The position numbers and the translations under genes were made by a program. The notes beneath the pieces were generated by a model, which searched no databases, was not told where the DNA came from, and saw only the letters and a program-made list of their open reading frames with translations. Below are positions 22,467 through 33,168 of a stretch of DNA of 64,000 nt, in pieces. The first letter of the stretch is position 1; every line of letters begins with the position of its first letter. This DNA comes from Allium sativum (taxonomy: Eukaryota > Streptophyta > Magnoliopsida > Asparagales > Amaryllidaceae): positions 773,940,552-774,004,551 of the forward strand of contig CM060918.1 in NCBI GenBank assembly GCA_030737875.1, written 5' to 3'.

Positions 22467-24803
22467 TGTGACGGCCGCCCCGTACGAATCAGACTTTTCC
22501 CCAAAATGCGATGTATCCATGCCTGACTAGTACGAGACGATTGCCAAAGGGGTTTGAAACTTGCCAAAGAACTTGTAGTATATCTCACAGCGAATGGAGT
22601 AAAATATAATAATAACATAATTTGATATAAAACAGGCAAGACAGTACATAAGCTGAAAACTAAACCATATCCATCAAAGTAGTAGAATCCAAAACACAGC
22701 TTCATATCCAATTATTACAACTTTAAAGTGCCGTCTCTAGAAGGAAAACAAAAGAGGTACACTACTAATGCCCAAAGCAGAGATCATCAACAACATAACG
22801 AGAATATATGTATAGTACGTGGAAGCCTCCTGCTCGTCTCCGGACAGCTACTCGTGCATAACCACCTAACCTATCTCTAGTCTGCTCGTTTAGGAGAAAC
22901 CAAAGTAATAAGAAGAGACATAAGACTCTGGGTCAGACAAAAGTCTGGTGTGAGCGATAGCAAGTCTATAACTGGATAAAGCAATAATATGTATAAATAA
23001 TCATACTAGACCTGGACCTGCAACCAAAGAGTTAGAACAACAAGATGTACAATATGATGTACAATACTCTAAGATAACACTAACATAGAGTATTAAGTGA
23101 AAGTGTGCATGTCATGGTGATAGCAAACATCAAACATAACAATCATCCTCACATCTCTCACTCAGTGCGTAAAGCATACGATTATCCACCGCTTTGATCA
23201 CCAAATCTATTGGGGCCATGACGGAGTCCCACTCCGTACAACTATTTTTATGACCATACTTCCCTGGTCTATAGTCAATAAACCCTACCCAGTCCACACA
23301 TCACTAGCTCTAGGTTAAGGGCCAACCAGCCCACACTTCCCTGGCTCTGATTTGTCCACATGTCCCCTCTCTCAATGGTGAACAAAGGTTATAGATATCG
23401 ATAACCGCTTTGCACACGTCCCACAACAAATCAATACTCTTGAAGTTCACTAATTGGTTCCCATCTGGATCTAGAGTGATAACTTCTCAGTTGGACTTCC
23501 TTTGCATCTCAGGTTTTGGTCAGATTGAAGTTGATCTTCAGAAGAATTTACGATCGTCGTCATGTGGTAGAAGCTCAAATCCGGTTCGGTTCGGAGTCGT
23601 CATCACATCTCAGTTCGTGGTCATCATTGGGGTCGAAACGGGGTCCTCCCTTCTTGGTCGAGGTGGTTCGTGAGCCTCCTGGTCAGGGCGGTTCGTGACC
23701 ACGATCTTGGAGTAGTTCGTGAGACATACCCCTTTAGGAACCGAAGTCCTCCTGGGCGGTTCGTGAGGCATACCCCCTTCAAGAACCGAAATCCTGCAAT
23801 GTTTCCAACAAGCTAATTTCACCAAATGAAGGCGTTTTCAACCACTCTAACTATCCTATAAAGCCACAAAACATACCAAACAACAGTAGTAACATGTAGA
23901 ATCAACCAAAACAATAATTTCATATGTTAATTTAGATGAAACATGCCCAAAACCATGATTTCCCCATAACAATGTGATTTTCCCCTTAACCGTACTTAAC
24001 TATAGGACTAGCAAACTTAATCCAAATTAATCCAAATTCATACCAGTGACATAAAATAATATTTCAGAATTTCCACATATTTTTCCAAAAATTTTAGATG
24101 TATAATTTTGCTAATTATCACTAATCACTCCTAATTATCCATAATTAGTGTATATACATGTAAATCACTCACCTTAGCCATAGATAAATTATAGATTTGA
24201 AATTTATATTGACTTGTCATGGATTCCTATGTAGTGCAGTAGCCCCAACTCTGATTTGATGCAGTTTCACTTGATTTGATGTAGTTATGCTTAATTAGTG
24301 ATTAAACAGTAATTTGGGAGTAATTTAGAAGACGAAGGCCATTACTAGGGTTAGAGGAAGGTTTGTGGAGGCTAGAAAATGAAAGGAGATTGTTCTCCAA
24401 CTCCTTTCAGCCCTCCCATAACCTTAATCCCGAAATAGGTTATGGGCCTAGCTGCTAATCACCCAACTAAGCCCGATAATACTGTTTTCCATCTTCCAAA
24501 CCTTATTTCAGCTATATCTCCCAATCGGTAAGTCCGTTTGATTAATGTGACCATCTACAGAAAGGTAAACCATCATTCGAATCCAATGAAAGTGGTTTCA
24601 AGTTAAATCTCCTTACCAATCAAAAGTTATAGGAAAAATAAAATTCGCCAGGGGCAAGACGGTCATTTAAAATTCGGCAAAAATCGTGAATGTAGGAAAT
24701 GACCCTAATAGTCGTTTCCCAAAGTTACATGACCATATAACTTTGTATGAGAATAAAATCAATAATCTACGATCCTCCGATTCGTAGAATGCAGGTCGTT
24801 ACA
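22467..24803 (-). repeat. 5' LTR of the chromovirus
   Basis: Partner of 15344-17689, 9 bp shorter, with scattered substitutions and small indels. It repeats the GGTTCGTGA block at 23660-23790 and the hairpin at 22934-22947. The primer site lies directly left of it. Confidence 0.92.
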
Positions 24804-25577
24804 AAAGCTATCCATACTGACAGACTTGGTATTGATTCAAAGACAATAGGAGAAACTCCAAAGAAAAGCTCCAATAACCGAGACCATTCCTTCGAGAGAC
24901 AACACTGGCATCTTAAAAAGAGATAAGCAAAGCCTAAAAAGCGGCCGAGAGCCAAAGCAACTAGGACCAAAGGGAAAAGCGCTCGACATGGGCTTTTGCT
25001 GGCCCAATGGTAAAAGGGGCCCCGATTTATCTATAATAAGACCCCAGGGGTCTCATTTTAGGGACCGAATTCTCATTTTTGTACCTCTTTTCTCTATAGG
25101 AAACCCTAATTTCTAAATCAATTTGGGGATTTCTATTATAATCACTAATGTACTCCAAATCAAAGATCAATAAAGAACGGGTCGACACTTAGTAAGTTCT
25201 CTTATGAGTTTCTTATGTGATTTCTTTGCTATCTTCTATACGACAACCGTATGCTCTATACACGGTCACTGTTTCTTACTAAAGCTTAGACGCTTCCACA
25301 AAGTTTTTGCATAACCACTTCCTACAAGCCGTTTAGCCTCATTATCGAGAGATGTGTTTGGGGAACCCTTGTCCCAATATAACTGTTGGCTCTTAAGTCA
25401 CTTAAGCGTGATGCTCACCCAACTGAGGGCAGAGTAACTAACCTTTTGGGCTCTAAACCTTGATATATAGGAAACAGTAAACTAACCCAAACTCGTGAAA
25501 GCTAAATAACCCCATTTTTTTTCTTAGGTCCACTTCTGTAAACCTATCTCCAGTGTTGACGAAAAATATCGTTAACA
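24804..25577 (+). repeat. 3' LTR of the Tat-like element, right part
   Basis: Begins with the duplicated target AAAGC (24804-24808), then resumes at the point matching about 7095 in the left LTR and ends GTTAACA, followed by GAGAG. Confidence 0.9.
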
Positions 25578-25582
25578 GAGAG

Positions 25583-26688
25583 TATGTTAATACCAACTCC
25601 AGTATCTACAGCAACCAAACATTTATTTCAGACTATGGTCATTTATATTTGAAGTCAAATTTTAAAATAACATGACTCGGACAACTCTAAATATTTCTTT
25701 TATAAACAATTAAATTTAAATATTAAAACATCCTAAATTTCATTTCAATCAATTCGTTATTTGATTACATTCAAGACTTTGGATTTCATATTTAAAAATA
25801 GACCATTAACAATAATTACATTTGATTTCAAATATCTATCACAATTGTAGTTATTCAAAAGTCTTCATACTAAACATTTCAGATCAAAAAGCTTGGATCA
25901 GAAGCATGCTTCTATCTAAAATAGTTAATATAATATAAATAGTTTAATTTAAAACTTATATATTTGTATAAAATAATTTGGTTAAATTATAAAATATAAA
26001 TAATAGTTTAATATTCAAATGAAATGATTTTTAAATAGTCGTAAGATGTTAAATAGTTATATTAAAATAATAATTATACAACAATAATTTAACATATTTT
26101 AGTATAAAATAATACTAGTTTAAAAATCTAGTTTCAAATAATAATCTAGTCTGAACTATATTTCCTTATATTGAAGTTCAACTTAAAATCAATTCACTTA
26201 TCAAAACTTTACTTCAAATTAATTCCAACTTAACAGTATATTCTAGTTCCAATACATTTCAAACAATATTCAAGTTGGGTTTAGATTTTAATACTTCAAT
26301 AAAATTCTTTCAGATTTAATTTGCATCACATTTTAACAATTTCAAGCTAATTAATCTAAATTTCCAAGTTTAATCGAATCAGAATGTTGACGGTAAAATA
26401 TGTCGTAAACACCCAAGATTCTTAATTACTTAAGAATATAGTTTCGCATGGGAAAGTAAATGAAGAAAGCAGTAAATTACCTAGTAGATTTATAGTGGTT
26501 CGGTCCCGTGTGGGGGCCTACGTCCACTCTGGAAGAGTCACTGATATTTTATTGGATATAAAAAGTTAAAAGCTTAGGACTATACCATGACATCCTTTTA
26601 CAAACATTTCTAACTATTTTGATGTCATAATTATCATATATGAATATTTGGAAAGAGTTATGTTTGTCCTTCTTCTTACTCTAAGCAA
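25583..26688. other. AT-rich DNA, possible old LTR end near 26386-26600
   Basis: Very AT-rich with no gene. The block GTGGTTCGGTCCCGTGTGGG and GCCTACGTCCACTC at 26499-26536 resembles a phrase I have seen in plant LTR sequences, and TGTTGACGG at 26384 could be an LTR start, but no ends or partner were found. Confidence 0.3.
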
Positions 26689-27344
26689 CACTACAACAGA
26701 ACTGGTATTTTATAGCGGCCTACAGCCACTATGAATAAGAATTATAGCGGTTCCACAACTATTGTATATGAACATGTTATAAAAAACTGCTAAATATTTA
26801 TAACGCTTTATTTCCCGCTATAAAAGAACATGGTTTTATAGCACAAATTTGTCGTTATGTTACTTAAACACAACAGCTCATGCTCACCGCTGTTAAACAT
26901 CTGAATTTCAATGAAAGTGGGAATCTTTCATAACACATTATAGCCGCTATAGCATATTATTTAATAGCGGCTATATGATGCTATTAGATTATCATGTTAT
27001 AGTATTGCTAAAACCTTTTACAGCTCATACATGCCGCTATAAAATTCATAGAGCTATGCATATATATTACATTTTAATAACATCAATCAAAATAAATCTT
27101 CATAACAATTCAAAGAGCAATGTAAGAACGAAAAAAATATAATAATCAACAAATATATCACATATTCATGATAACAAAATAAAGTATCAACTAACAAAAA
27201 ATAATTTCAATCCATAAGTTACCAATTTCGATACATATGTTTTCAATCCATGAGTTATCATATTCATGATAACAAAATAAATTATCAACTAACAAAAAAT
27301 AACTTCTGGCACCATCTCTTCAAGTACTCACATTCTAGTTCTGT
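26689..27344. mobile_element. CACTA-type transposon, 5' part, interrupted by the giant-LTR element
   Basis: Starts CACTACAACAGAACTGG and then carries repeated subterminal motifs of the type TATAGCGGC or its inverse GCCGCTATA at 26711, 26743, 26817, 26943, 26968 and 27030. A CACTA terminus followed by many inverted and direct subterminal copies is characteristic of the CACTA (En/Spm) superfamily. The 19.7-kb retrotransposon lies at its right side. The 3' CACTA terminus was not found in the window, so its full extent is unknown. Confidence 0.65.
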
Positions 27345-27765
27345 TGTAACAACCCGAAAATCTGGGCTAGTTTAAAATTTTTATTTTGGCAATTTTAGCG
27401 AATTTTGAACCTTTAAAATGAATTATTTTAAATAATATCAACGGGAAATTTATTTTGTATAGAATTCGAACATATATATTATATACGCCGTCGTTAGAAT
27501 ATAAATAATTATATATAATTATAAATAGAATTGAAAATGGCGCGGTAGTTCGATAATTCGATTTCAAACTTCAATTGAATGTACCGGGTGCAAAATAATC
27601 CGGATTTTAGTGAAACCAAAAATGATGGAATCTAATTGATGATATCTTTCCAACGAATCCGAAAAATTGAAATTTCATAGCGGGAATCAAAAGATATGTC
27701 CAGTTGAAAATTCTGAATAGTCGCTATAGAATTCAGACCCTTAAAAATGGAAATTTTGCAAACGA

Positions 27766-27977
27766 CCTCGGATTTCGACGAAACCACTTTTGTTGGGTCC
27801 GTGATGTCAAATTATTGCTAAGTTTCAAATTTCATAATTTTTTGAATCAATATGTGAGCGTGGCAATGGAAAACGCGTTTGACAAGTTTTAGTTGATTTT
27901 AATCGACTGGAAAATGGCCATTTTTTCAACGGTCTCAGAATTCGACGAAACTAGTTTTGTTAGGACCGTATCGTCAA
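27766..27977 (+). promoter_or_regulatory. Repeated U3 motif with TTCGACGAAAC core
   Basis: Two copies, at about 27766-27803 (GATTTCGACGAAACCACTTT then GTTGGGTCCGT) and 27935-27977 (CAGAATTCGACGAAACTAGT then GTTAGGACCGTA). They lie 260-470 bp upstream of the presumed TATA box. The same motif occurs upstream of the TATA box in the solo LTR and the 59290 LTR. It is a candidate transcription-factor site or enhancer unit. Confidence 0.5.
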
Positions 27978-28239
27978 TACGAAGCTAGAAAATATTTTTG
28001 TACAATTTATAGAGTTCGTATGTGACCCCGGTAAATTGAAATGCGCGTTCAAATTCAATATATAGAGTTATATGTTGATTTTGACGAAAAGAGATCGAAA
28101 TAGTCGAATCAGCCTGCGATACATATCCCATTGTGTTCGGAATGGGGTAATTAGCTATGGACGGCAGGCGGTGGGTCTCGTTTGGAGGTCGAAATTAGAA
28201 GTTACTTTTTGGGGAATTTAAAAATTAAATAAAATAAAA

Positions 28240-28248
28240 TATAAAAAA
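28240..28248 (+). promoter_or_regulatory. Presumed TATA box of the giant LTR
   Basis: TATAAAAAA, 895 bp into the LTR, followed by the palindrome GGGGCCCC and a pyrimidine-rich leader. The same distance (895 bp) holds in the right LTR at 41766. It would make U3 about 0.9 kb and R plus U5 about 5.2 kb. Confidence 0.55.
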
Positions 28249-28274
28249 GGGGCCCCTCCTTTTTCTCTTCAACC

Positions 28275-28538
28275 ATGGTCAAAGCCCATTTCTTTCAGAA
28301 TCGAATTAGGTTAAAAAAAAAAGAGAGAGAGAGCGATCGTTGTCGCAGAGCAGGCCACCGTGCCACCTCATGGAGCGCCACCTCGTCGGAGCAGCACCCT
28401 CACCTCCGTGCAACCCCCCCTCTCGTCAGTTCGAAGACCGCAACCCTAGCCTCTCCAAACCGTCGCGCCAGCCAACGTAGATCCCACTGTAACCCCCTAG
28501 CCTCCACCGCCTGCTCCTCCGCCTCTCCCCTCCTCTAG
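28275..28538 (+). other. GC-rich leader segment with a short open frame
   Basis: An 87-codon frame starts just after the TATA box and translates to an Arg/Ser/Ala-rich peptide without family resemblance. In the right LTR the ATG is ACG, and the frame is otherwise similar. The GC-rich, C-runs-containing block contrasts sharply with the AT-rich LTR. It may be a captured piece of host gene leader. CACTGTAAGTTTT at 42123-42135, ATAAGT in the left copy, resembles a 5' splice site. A functional protein is unlikely. Confidence 0.35.
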
Positions 28539-29066
28539 CTGAATCGAACGCCGCCAGCACCCCAAGACCCACCATACCCCCCCCCCCAAGCGATGCACTA
28601 TAAGTTTTTTTTCTGTTTTGTTTTAATTGATTTTAAATATTTAGTTTAGTTTAATCAATTTAAAAATCTGATTTTTTTTGTGTGAATAAGAGTGTACATT
28701 GTTTTTCAAAATTGAAAAAGCTTAGATTTTTAATTTGATAAAACTTGGATTTGTATGATAGAAAGATTTGAATTTTAAAAATATAGAAAGATCTGAATTT
28801 TAAAAATAGAAAGGAGATGTTTTTAAAATAGAAGAGACGATTTTCGTTTATACAAAGATTAGATTTTTAATTGTATAAAGATACGATTTTTAGAATTGTA
28901 AAGATATGGAATAATTTTTAGAAGAATAAAAATATGATTTTGCATATAAAAATGTGATTTTTATATAGGTAGTGACAAGATAGAAATTCAATCTTTATAT
29001 AAGAGGTAGAAATATAAAAATATAATTTTTATATAGAAAGAAGCGTTGTAAAAATAGATGAAGTAG

Positions 29067-29176
29067 AAATAAAAATTCGATTTTTATATATTGAATAGCG
29101 AAGTAAAAATTCGATTTTTATATATTGAATAGCGAAGTAAAAATTCGATTTTTATATATTGAATAGCGAAGTAAAA
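29067..29176 (+). repeat. 34-bp tandem repeat in the giant LTR
   Basis: The unit contains AAAAATTCGATTTTTATATA then TTGAATAGCGAAGT, in three copies plus a partial. The corresponding block in the other LTR is 42598-42710, where two copies carry single changes. AAAATCGAATTTTT-like arms pair within the unit. The solo LTR inserted at the end of this array. Confidence 0.85.
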
Positions 29177-29554
29177 TGTAACGACCCGGGTTTTCGGCAA
29201 CTTTGGTTATCGACATAAGCACGATGTCGATAACCAAAATATCGAAAAATCCCGGTAATTAATGAAAGAAATTAGAAGGTGAGAATAGATAAGATAGAAA
29301 CTTAGGATAGAAGAAGAAGAAGAACACAACATCAGAGTAACACGAACCTCACAGCGGAACGAATAACATATAATAGATAACATAACTTTGAAATATAACA
29401 GTTATGTATACAGTAGCACTTATCAGAGTACAACACTTACAACACAGCGGAAATAACTATAGCTATATGATCTTGAAGCCTCCTGCTCCACACTCTTCCA
29501 GTATATCTGTAAATTCCTGACTACTTGACTGCCCATACAAAATTAGGCACCCAA

Positions 29555-29603
29555 GAGTTTAGGGAAAACAAAACAAATAAACTCCGGGTCAGTCATGGGA
29601 CTG
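29555..29603 (-). promoter_or_regulatory. Conserved two-hairpin module in the solo LTR
   Basis: In sense: ACACCAG then CAGTC-CCAT-GACTG (29590-29603), then GAGTTTA..TAAACTC (29555-29584). It sits 413 bp from the LTR end. The same two hairpins occur in the left giant LTR at 39422-39465. Confidence 0.6.
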
Positions 29604-30751
29604 GTGTGAGTAAAACAGTTTAAACAGATATATGAACAAGTAAACGATATCTCATAAGACCATGCCGCAGAACGGAACGGGTTTTTCCATTATGAGAATC
29701 CAAAATATCCTTATATCAAAAACCTTTTGATATTATAATAATGTCTATATACAAATAGATATCAACTAGCAGAAACGCTTTCATCTCACGTTCTACATAT
29801 ATAGTATACAATCAAAATCGCAAGCACGTATTGGATAATGGATTTCCAACTATGACAAGGTATGGAACCACCTTCCGATCAGTGTACTCTAGGAACGATA
29901 CACTGGAGTTCAACAAGAACATCTTGTAACTCAGCCACACATGACCGACCACTCATTTCGCTTGAGTGTATCGAATGTACATCACCAACGGTTGGGATCA
30001 GCAACCGTTCCCGTATATATATGGGACAACATTGATAGATTTAAGAAGCAAATGAATATTCTCTAGATAGGTGATTATACACCCTACTTCGGTGCGACCG
30101 ACTTAGCCATGCTGCCTGCCCGATTTCTGTCATTTACTGGTTGATGAGGCTAGAAGCTACGCTTTATCATCACATCAGATTCACTTCGAATGCCACATTG
30201 TCAGATCCATCAGAACCACTAATTGACGTCTACAACCATACATTACGTGTCAGCTAAAAGAAGTTTCCTTCTCCGCTTCCACTCTTGGTACGGTTGAAGA
30301 AATCAATGTACGTGGCCTTTCTGGAAATACTCTGTCAGACATTTATTCATACAAGTCATCCTCATTCACTTAGAATGTCACATCGTCATACCCGCCAAAT
30401 CACAAATTGACTTATCCAAAAATAACACGGGTATACAGCTAAGAGAAACGAATTCCTCCGCCACCAAACGTGAATACGTTTGAACAGATCAACTTACGCG
30501 ATCCATTGGATATACTCTGTCAGACCTTCGTCCATACAAGTTGTCCTGGGACTGGACAAACCGAAGGCACTATTCAGTATATCCATCTTAGTCACTGTTA
30601 TCTAAGACTTATACAACAGCCCTTGCATTTTACTCTGTCTTCAATTATCTTTGGCATATATGATTCGCAACGCTTATGCCAATACAGAGTGGTTCTTTGG
30701 ATAATAATCCAACCGGTCCCTCCATATTAACAACGTTAAAATGGTCAAAAA

Positions 30752-30961
30752 CTTCGATAGTCTGTGAGTTAACTATCGAAGAAAAACAAGTGTGCAAACA
30801 ACGATATTATTTCCAGATGGAAATTATATCGAACAAACATCATTTATCATAAATCTCTTCAGTTCATTTATTTACTTATCTCCTGTTTCCCTATATTCTA
30901 AATTCTTATTTTTCTTTTATCAGAAAACATTTCTGATTCTCGTTTGGAAAACATTTCCAAA
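30752..30961. repeat. Perfect short hairpins in the solo LTR
   Basis: CTTCGATAGT and ACTATCGAAG pair over 10 bp around a 10-base loop (30752-30781). ATCAGAAA-ACA-TTTCTGAT (30919-30937) and TTTGGAAA-ACA-TTTCCAAA (30943-30961) are adjacent, share the loop ACA and differ in the stem with both strands changed together. Confidence 0.85.
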
Positions 30962-31375
30962 ACTCCTTTACGATCAAACCTTACCATTTCTTAGTTAAGA
31001 AGGAAGTCACTCAAGTTGGGGTATAATTACCTCTCAGACCTTAACTGAACAACGTTATAACTTCGAAATGGTCAAAGTTTATCTTTTAATCTTTAACAAC
31101 TTCTTTACGCCTTTCTCGGATCCAATTTTACTAATCCACTTCTATATTTAAAACATTGGTTATAACGATAACGTTATAATCCCTACTTTCGAATTATCTA
31201 ACTTTAATTATAACTTCTATTCTTATTAGTGAATAATTAACCTAACACTTATTTATTTATAAATAAATAAATCTCTATTTAAACACTGGAAAGTATAAGT
31301 ACTTTCCCGAATTCGATAAAAATCGAATTTGCCGATTAACTCTCTTCGAGAAATCTCTATTTGATTAACTCTTCT

Positions 31376-31690
31376 TCGAATAACCTATATTCGACTAACT
31401 CCTTCTCGAATAAACGATATTCGATAATCTCTCTTCGAATAACTAATATTCGATAACTCTTCCTTTTCAAATATCTCATATTTGAAAATCTCACTTCGAT
31501 TAAACTATAATCGATAACTCCCTTCGATGAAACTAACATCGATAACTCCTTTCGATGAAGCTAACATCGATAACTCCTTTCGATGAAGCTAACATCGATA
31601 ACTCCTTTCGATGAAACTAACATCGATAACTCCTTTCGATGAAGCTAACATGGATAACTCCTTTCGATGAAACTAACATCGATTTATTTA
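31376..31690. repeat. Tandem array of 19-nt hairpins with covarying stems
   Basis: Units about 28-31 bp apart each contain a 19-nt hairpin. The stems are TCGAATA/TATTCGA at 31376, 31406 and 31435, TTTTCAAATA/TATTTGAAAA at 31464, TCGATTA/TAATCGA at 31496, and TCGATG/CATCGA from 31524 onward in about six copies. Loops are five to seven bases. Spacers read mostly as TAACTCC(C/T)T. One late unit has TGGATA in the right arm, breaking one pair. Confidence 0.9.
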
Positions 31691-31694
31691 ACTC

Positions 31695-31915
31695 GACAAA
31701 CTTAACTCGACTAACTTAACTCGACTTACTTGGTTCGACCAATTCGATTCGATTAACTAGGCTCGACTAACTTGACTAACTTAACTCGACTTACTTGGTT
31801 CGACCAATTCAATTCGATTAACTAGGCTCGACTAACTTGAATAACTTAACTCGACTTACTTGGTTCGACCAATTCGATTCGATTAACTAGGCTCGACTAA
31901 CTTGGTCGAACCACC
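31695..31915. repeat. About 62-bp tandem repeat, three copies
   Basis: The unit contains CTCGACTTACTTGGTTCGAC and CAATTCGATTCGATTAACTA, then GGCTCGACTAACTTGA. TTGGT-TCG-ACCAA inside can form a small hairpin. The copies are nearly identical. Confidence 0.85.
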
Positions 31916-32294
31916 CGATCAACTCAACTTATTTAACTTAACTTATTTCTCAACTCGATTAACTCCTATCGAATAACTAATATTCGATTAAACTCCATTC
32001 GCTTGACTCTAGATCGCAGCGATCACAATGGTTACGCCTGACTCCCTTAGGAAACATCCGACTGCCGTAGGCTATTTACAGCCCTGCGAATTACGCTAGC
32101 AGTCGTACAAGATGGCAACTTACCCTAAATACTATGTTTGACTAACTCTGTCTCAAATAACTATATTTGATTAACTCTAGTTCGTTTTAACTCTAATCGA
32201 TTAACTCTAACTAATTAACTCCAACTGGTTAACTCTAACTGATTAACTCTAACTGGTTAACTCTATTTGACTAACTCGACTTAACTAACCCCTT

Positions 32295-32425
32295 TCGAAT
32301 AACATATTCGATTAACTAACTTTCGAGTACCTTATTCGATTAACTAACTTCGAATACCATATTCGATTAACTAACTTCGAATACCATATTCGATTAACTA
32401 ACTTCGAATACCATATTCGATTAAC
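32295..32425. repeat. 27-bp tandem hairpin array
   Basis: TCGAATA-ACA-TATTCGA at 32295-32311, a wobble version TCGAGTA-CCT-TATTCGA, then TCGAATA-CCA-TATTCGA at 32350, 32377 and 32404, spaced by TTAACTAACT. The stem is the same as in the first units of the array near 31376, with a shorter loop. Confidence 0.9.
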
Positions 32426-32992
32426 TAACTTCGCTTTATAAAGATTTCCTTTTTAACAACGTTTTATTCATTTGAAAAGATTTACTTTTAAATAACGGTT
32501 CTACACTTTAAAAATGATTTCCTTTTTATAATGTTCCCTTTCCAATTCTATTTGTAAATGGTTTACAAATATTTCCTTTTCAAATTTATTCTTGAAATAT
32601 TCTAACTCCTTAAATTCCCGGGAAAATTCGCCATAACCTCCTTTGTATCGGGAAAATCCCCAAACCGCTACACAAGCCTTTCCATTCAAAAGAAAATGTT
32701 TTGAAATTATTTTCTTTTTCTATGTGTCTCCTATTTATAAATATCCCAATTTATAAATATTCCTTATTTATAAATATTTAAATTTATAAATATCTCTTAT
32801 TTATAAATATCCCAATTTATAAATATTCTATTTTCAATATCACTTTGAAATTTCCCTTATCAACATTCCAGCATGTTATGGCATTCAATCATATCAAATC
32901 ACGATGTTCAATATCGTCCAAGCACATATAATCGCCCACAGATTTTGTATCACATCATATAACAATATGTGGAAAATAATAAAATAACTGTT

Positions 32993-33014
32993 GAGGAATC
33001 CAGTCGGATTCCTC
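32993..33014. repeat. Hairpin GAGGAATCC-AGTC-GGATTCCTC
   Basis: A perfect 9-bp stem with a 4-base loop. A homologous hairpin with one wobble pair and a different loop lies at 62022-62043 in the other giant LTR. Confidence 0.85.
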
Positions 33015-33128
33015 CAACCTGTTTCCCTGCATCACAGATGTTACACAACATGATTGTCATCACTTTCAGTTCAATATGAATTATCCTGATAAACAGAATC
33101 AATATATAACTATCTAACTGTTTATATA

Positions 33129-33129
33129 T

Positions 33130-33162
<33 letters not shown>

Positions 33163-33168
33163 ATAATA
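33129..33168. repeat. AT microsatellite in the solo LTR
   Basis: Alternating AT with one TTT interruption. A shorter AT run lies at 34488-34510. Confidence 0.9.

Larger units (their letters stand above)
15344..24803 (-). mobile_element. Full-length Tekay-type chromovirus (Ty3/Gypsy), coding region dead
   Basis: LTRs at 15344-17689 (2346 bp) and 22467-24803 (2337 bp), written on the plus strand, start TGTGACGGCC and end TCGTTACA. The 5-bp target duplication AAAGC lies at 15339-15343 and 24804-24808. On the minus strand the order is 5' LTR, initiator-Met primer site, gag, protease, reverse transcriptase, RNase H, integrase, chromodomain-like tail, polypurine tract, 3' LTR. This order with a C-terminal chromodomain and LTRs over 2 kb fits the Tekay (Del) chromovirus lineage, whose chromodomain directs integration to marked chromatin. 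Every enzymatic domain carries stops, frameshifts or altered catalytic residues, so it cannot be autonomous now. Confidence 0.93.
6401..25577 (+). mobile_element. Tat-like Ty3/Gypsy element, non-autonomous, split by a nested chromovirus
   Basis: Two related LTRs of about 1.47 kb (6401-7873, and 14650-15343 plus 24809-25577) begin TGTTACTACC and end GTTAACA. The 5-bp direct repeat GAGAG flanks the whole at 6396-6400 and 25578-25582, proving one insertion event. Removing the nested 9.46-kb element and its duplication leaves about 9.7 kb. A tRNA-complementary primer site follows the left LTR, so the element is on the plus strand. Inside are gag remnants, tandem repeats and a long decayed antisense ORF, but no protease, reverse transcriptase or integrase. 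Antisense ORFs between pol and the 3' LTR are known in Tat-lineage elements such as Retand and Grande, hence the lineage call. It was mobilised in trans or has since lost gag-pol. Confidence 0.85.
27345..29176 (+). repeat. 5' giant LTR, part before the nested solo LTR
   Basis: Aligns to 40871-42702 of the right LTR with few differences. Contains the U3 motif copies, a TATA box and a GC-rich leader. It breaks at the TAAAA target inside a 34-bp tandem repeat. Confidence 0.92.

Noticed and set aside
26689..27344. Complete short CACTA MITE ending at 27344
   Set aside because: TTCTGTTGTA at the junction mimics an inverted terminus but is made of the TCTGT duplication plus the first LTR bases. The restored site reads TTCTGTTTGC, which lacks TAGTG.
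28275..28538. A host gene encoded in the GC-rich leader
   Set aside because: The ATG is lost in the partner LTR and the peptide has no recognisable domain.
31376..32425. CRISPR-like array
   Set aside because: Repeats and spacers are not of array form: units contain the hairpin, spacers are near-identical, and the DNA is a plant LTR.
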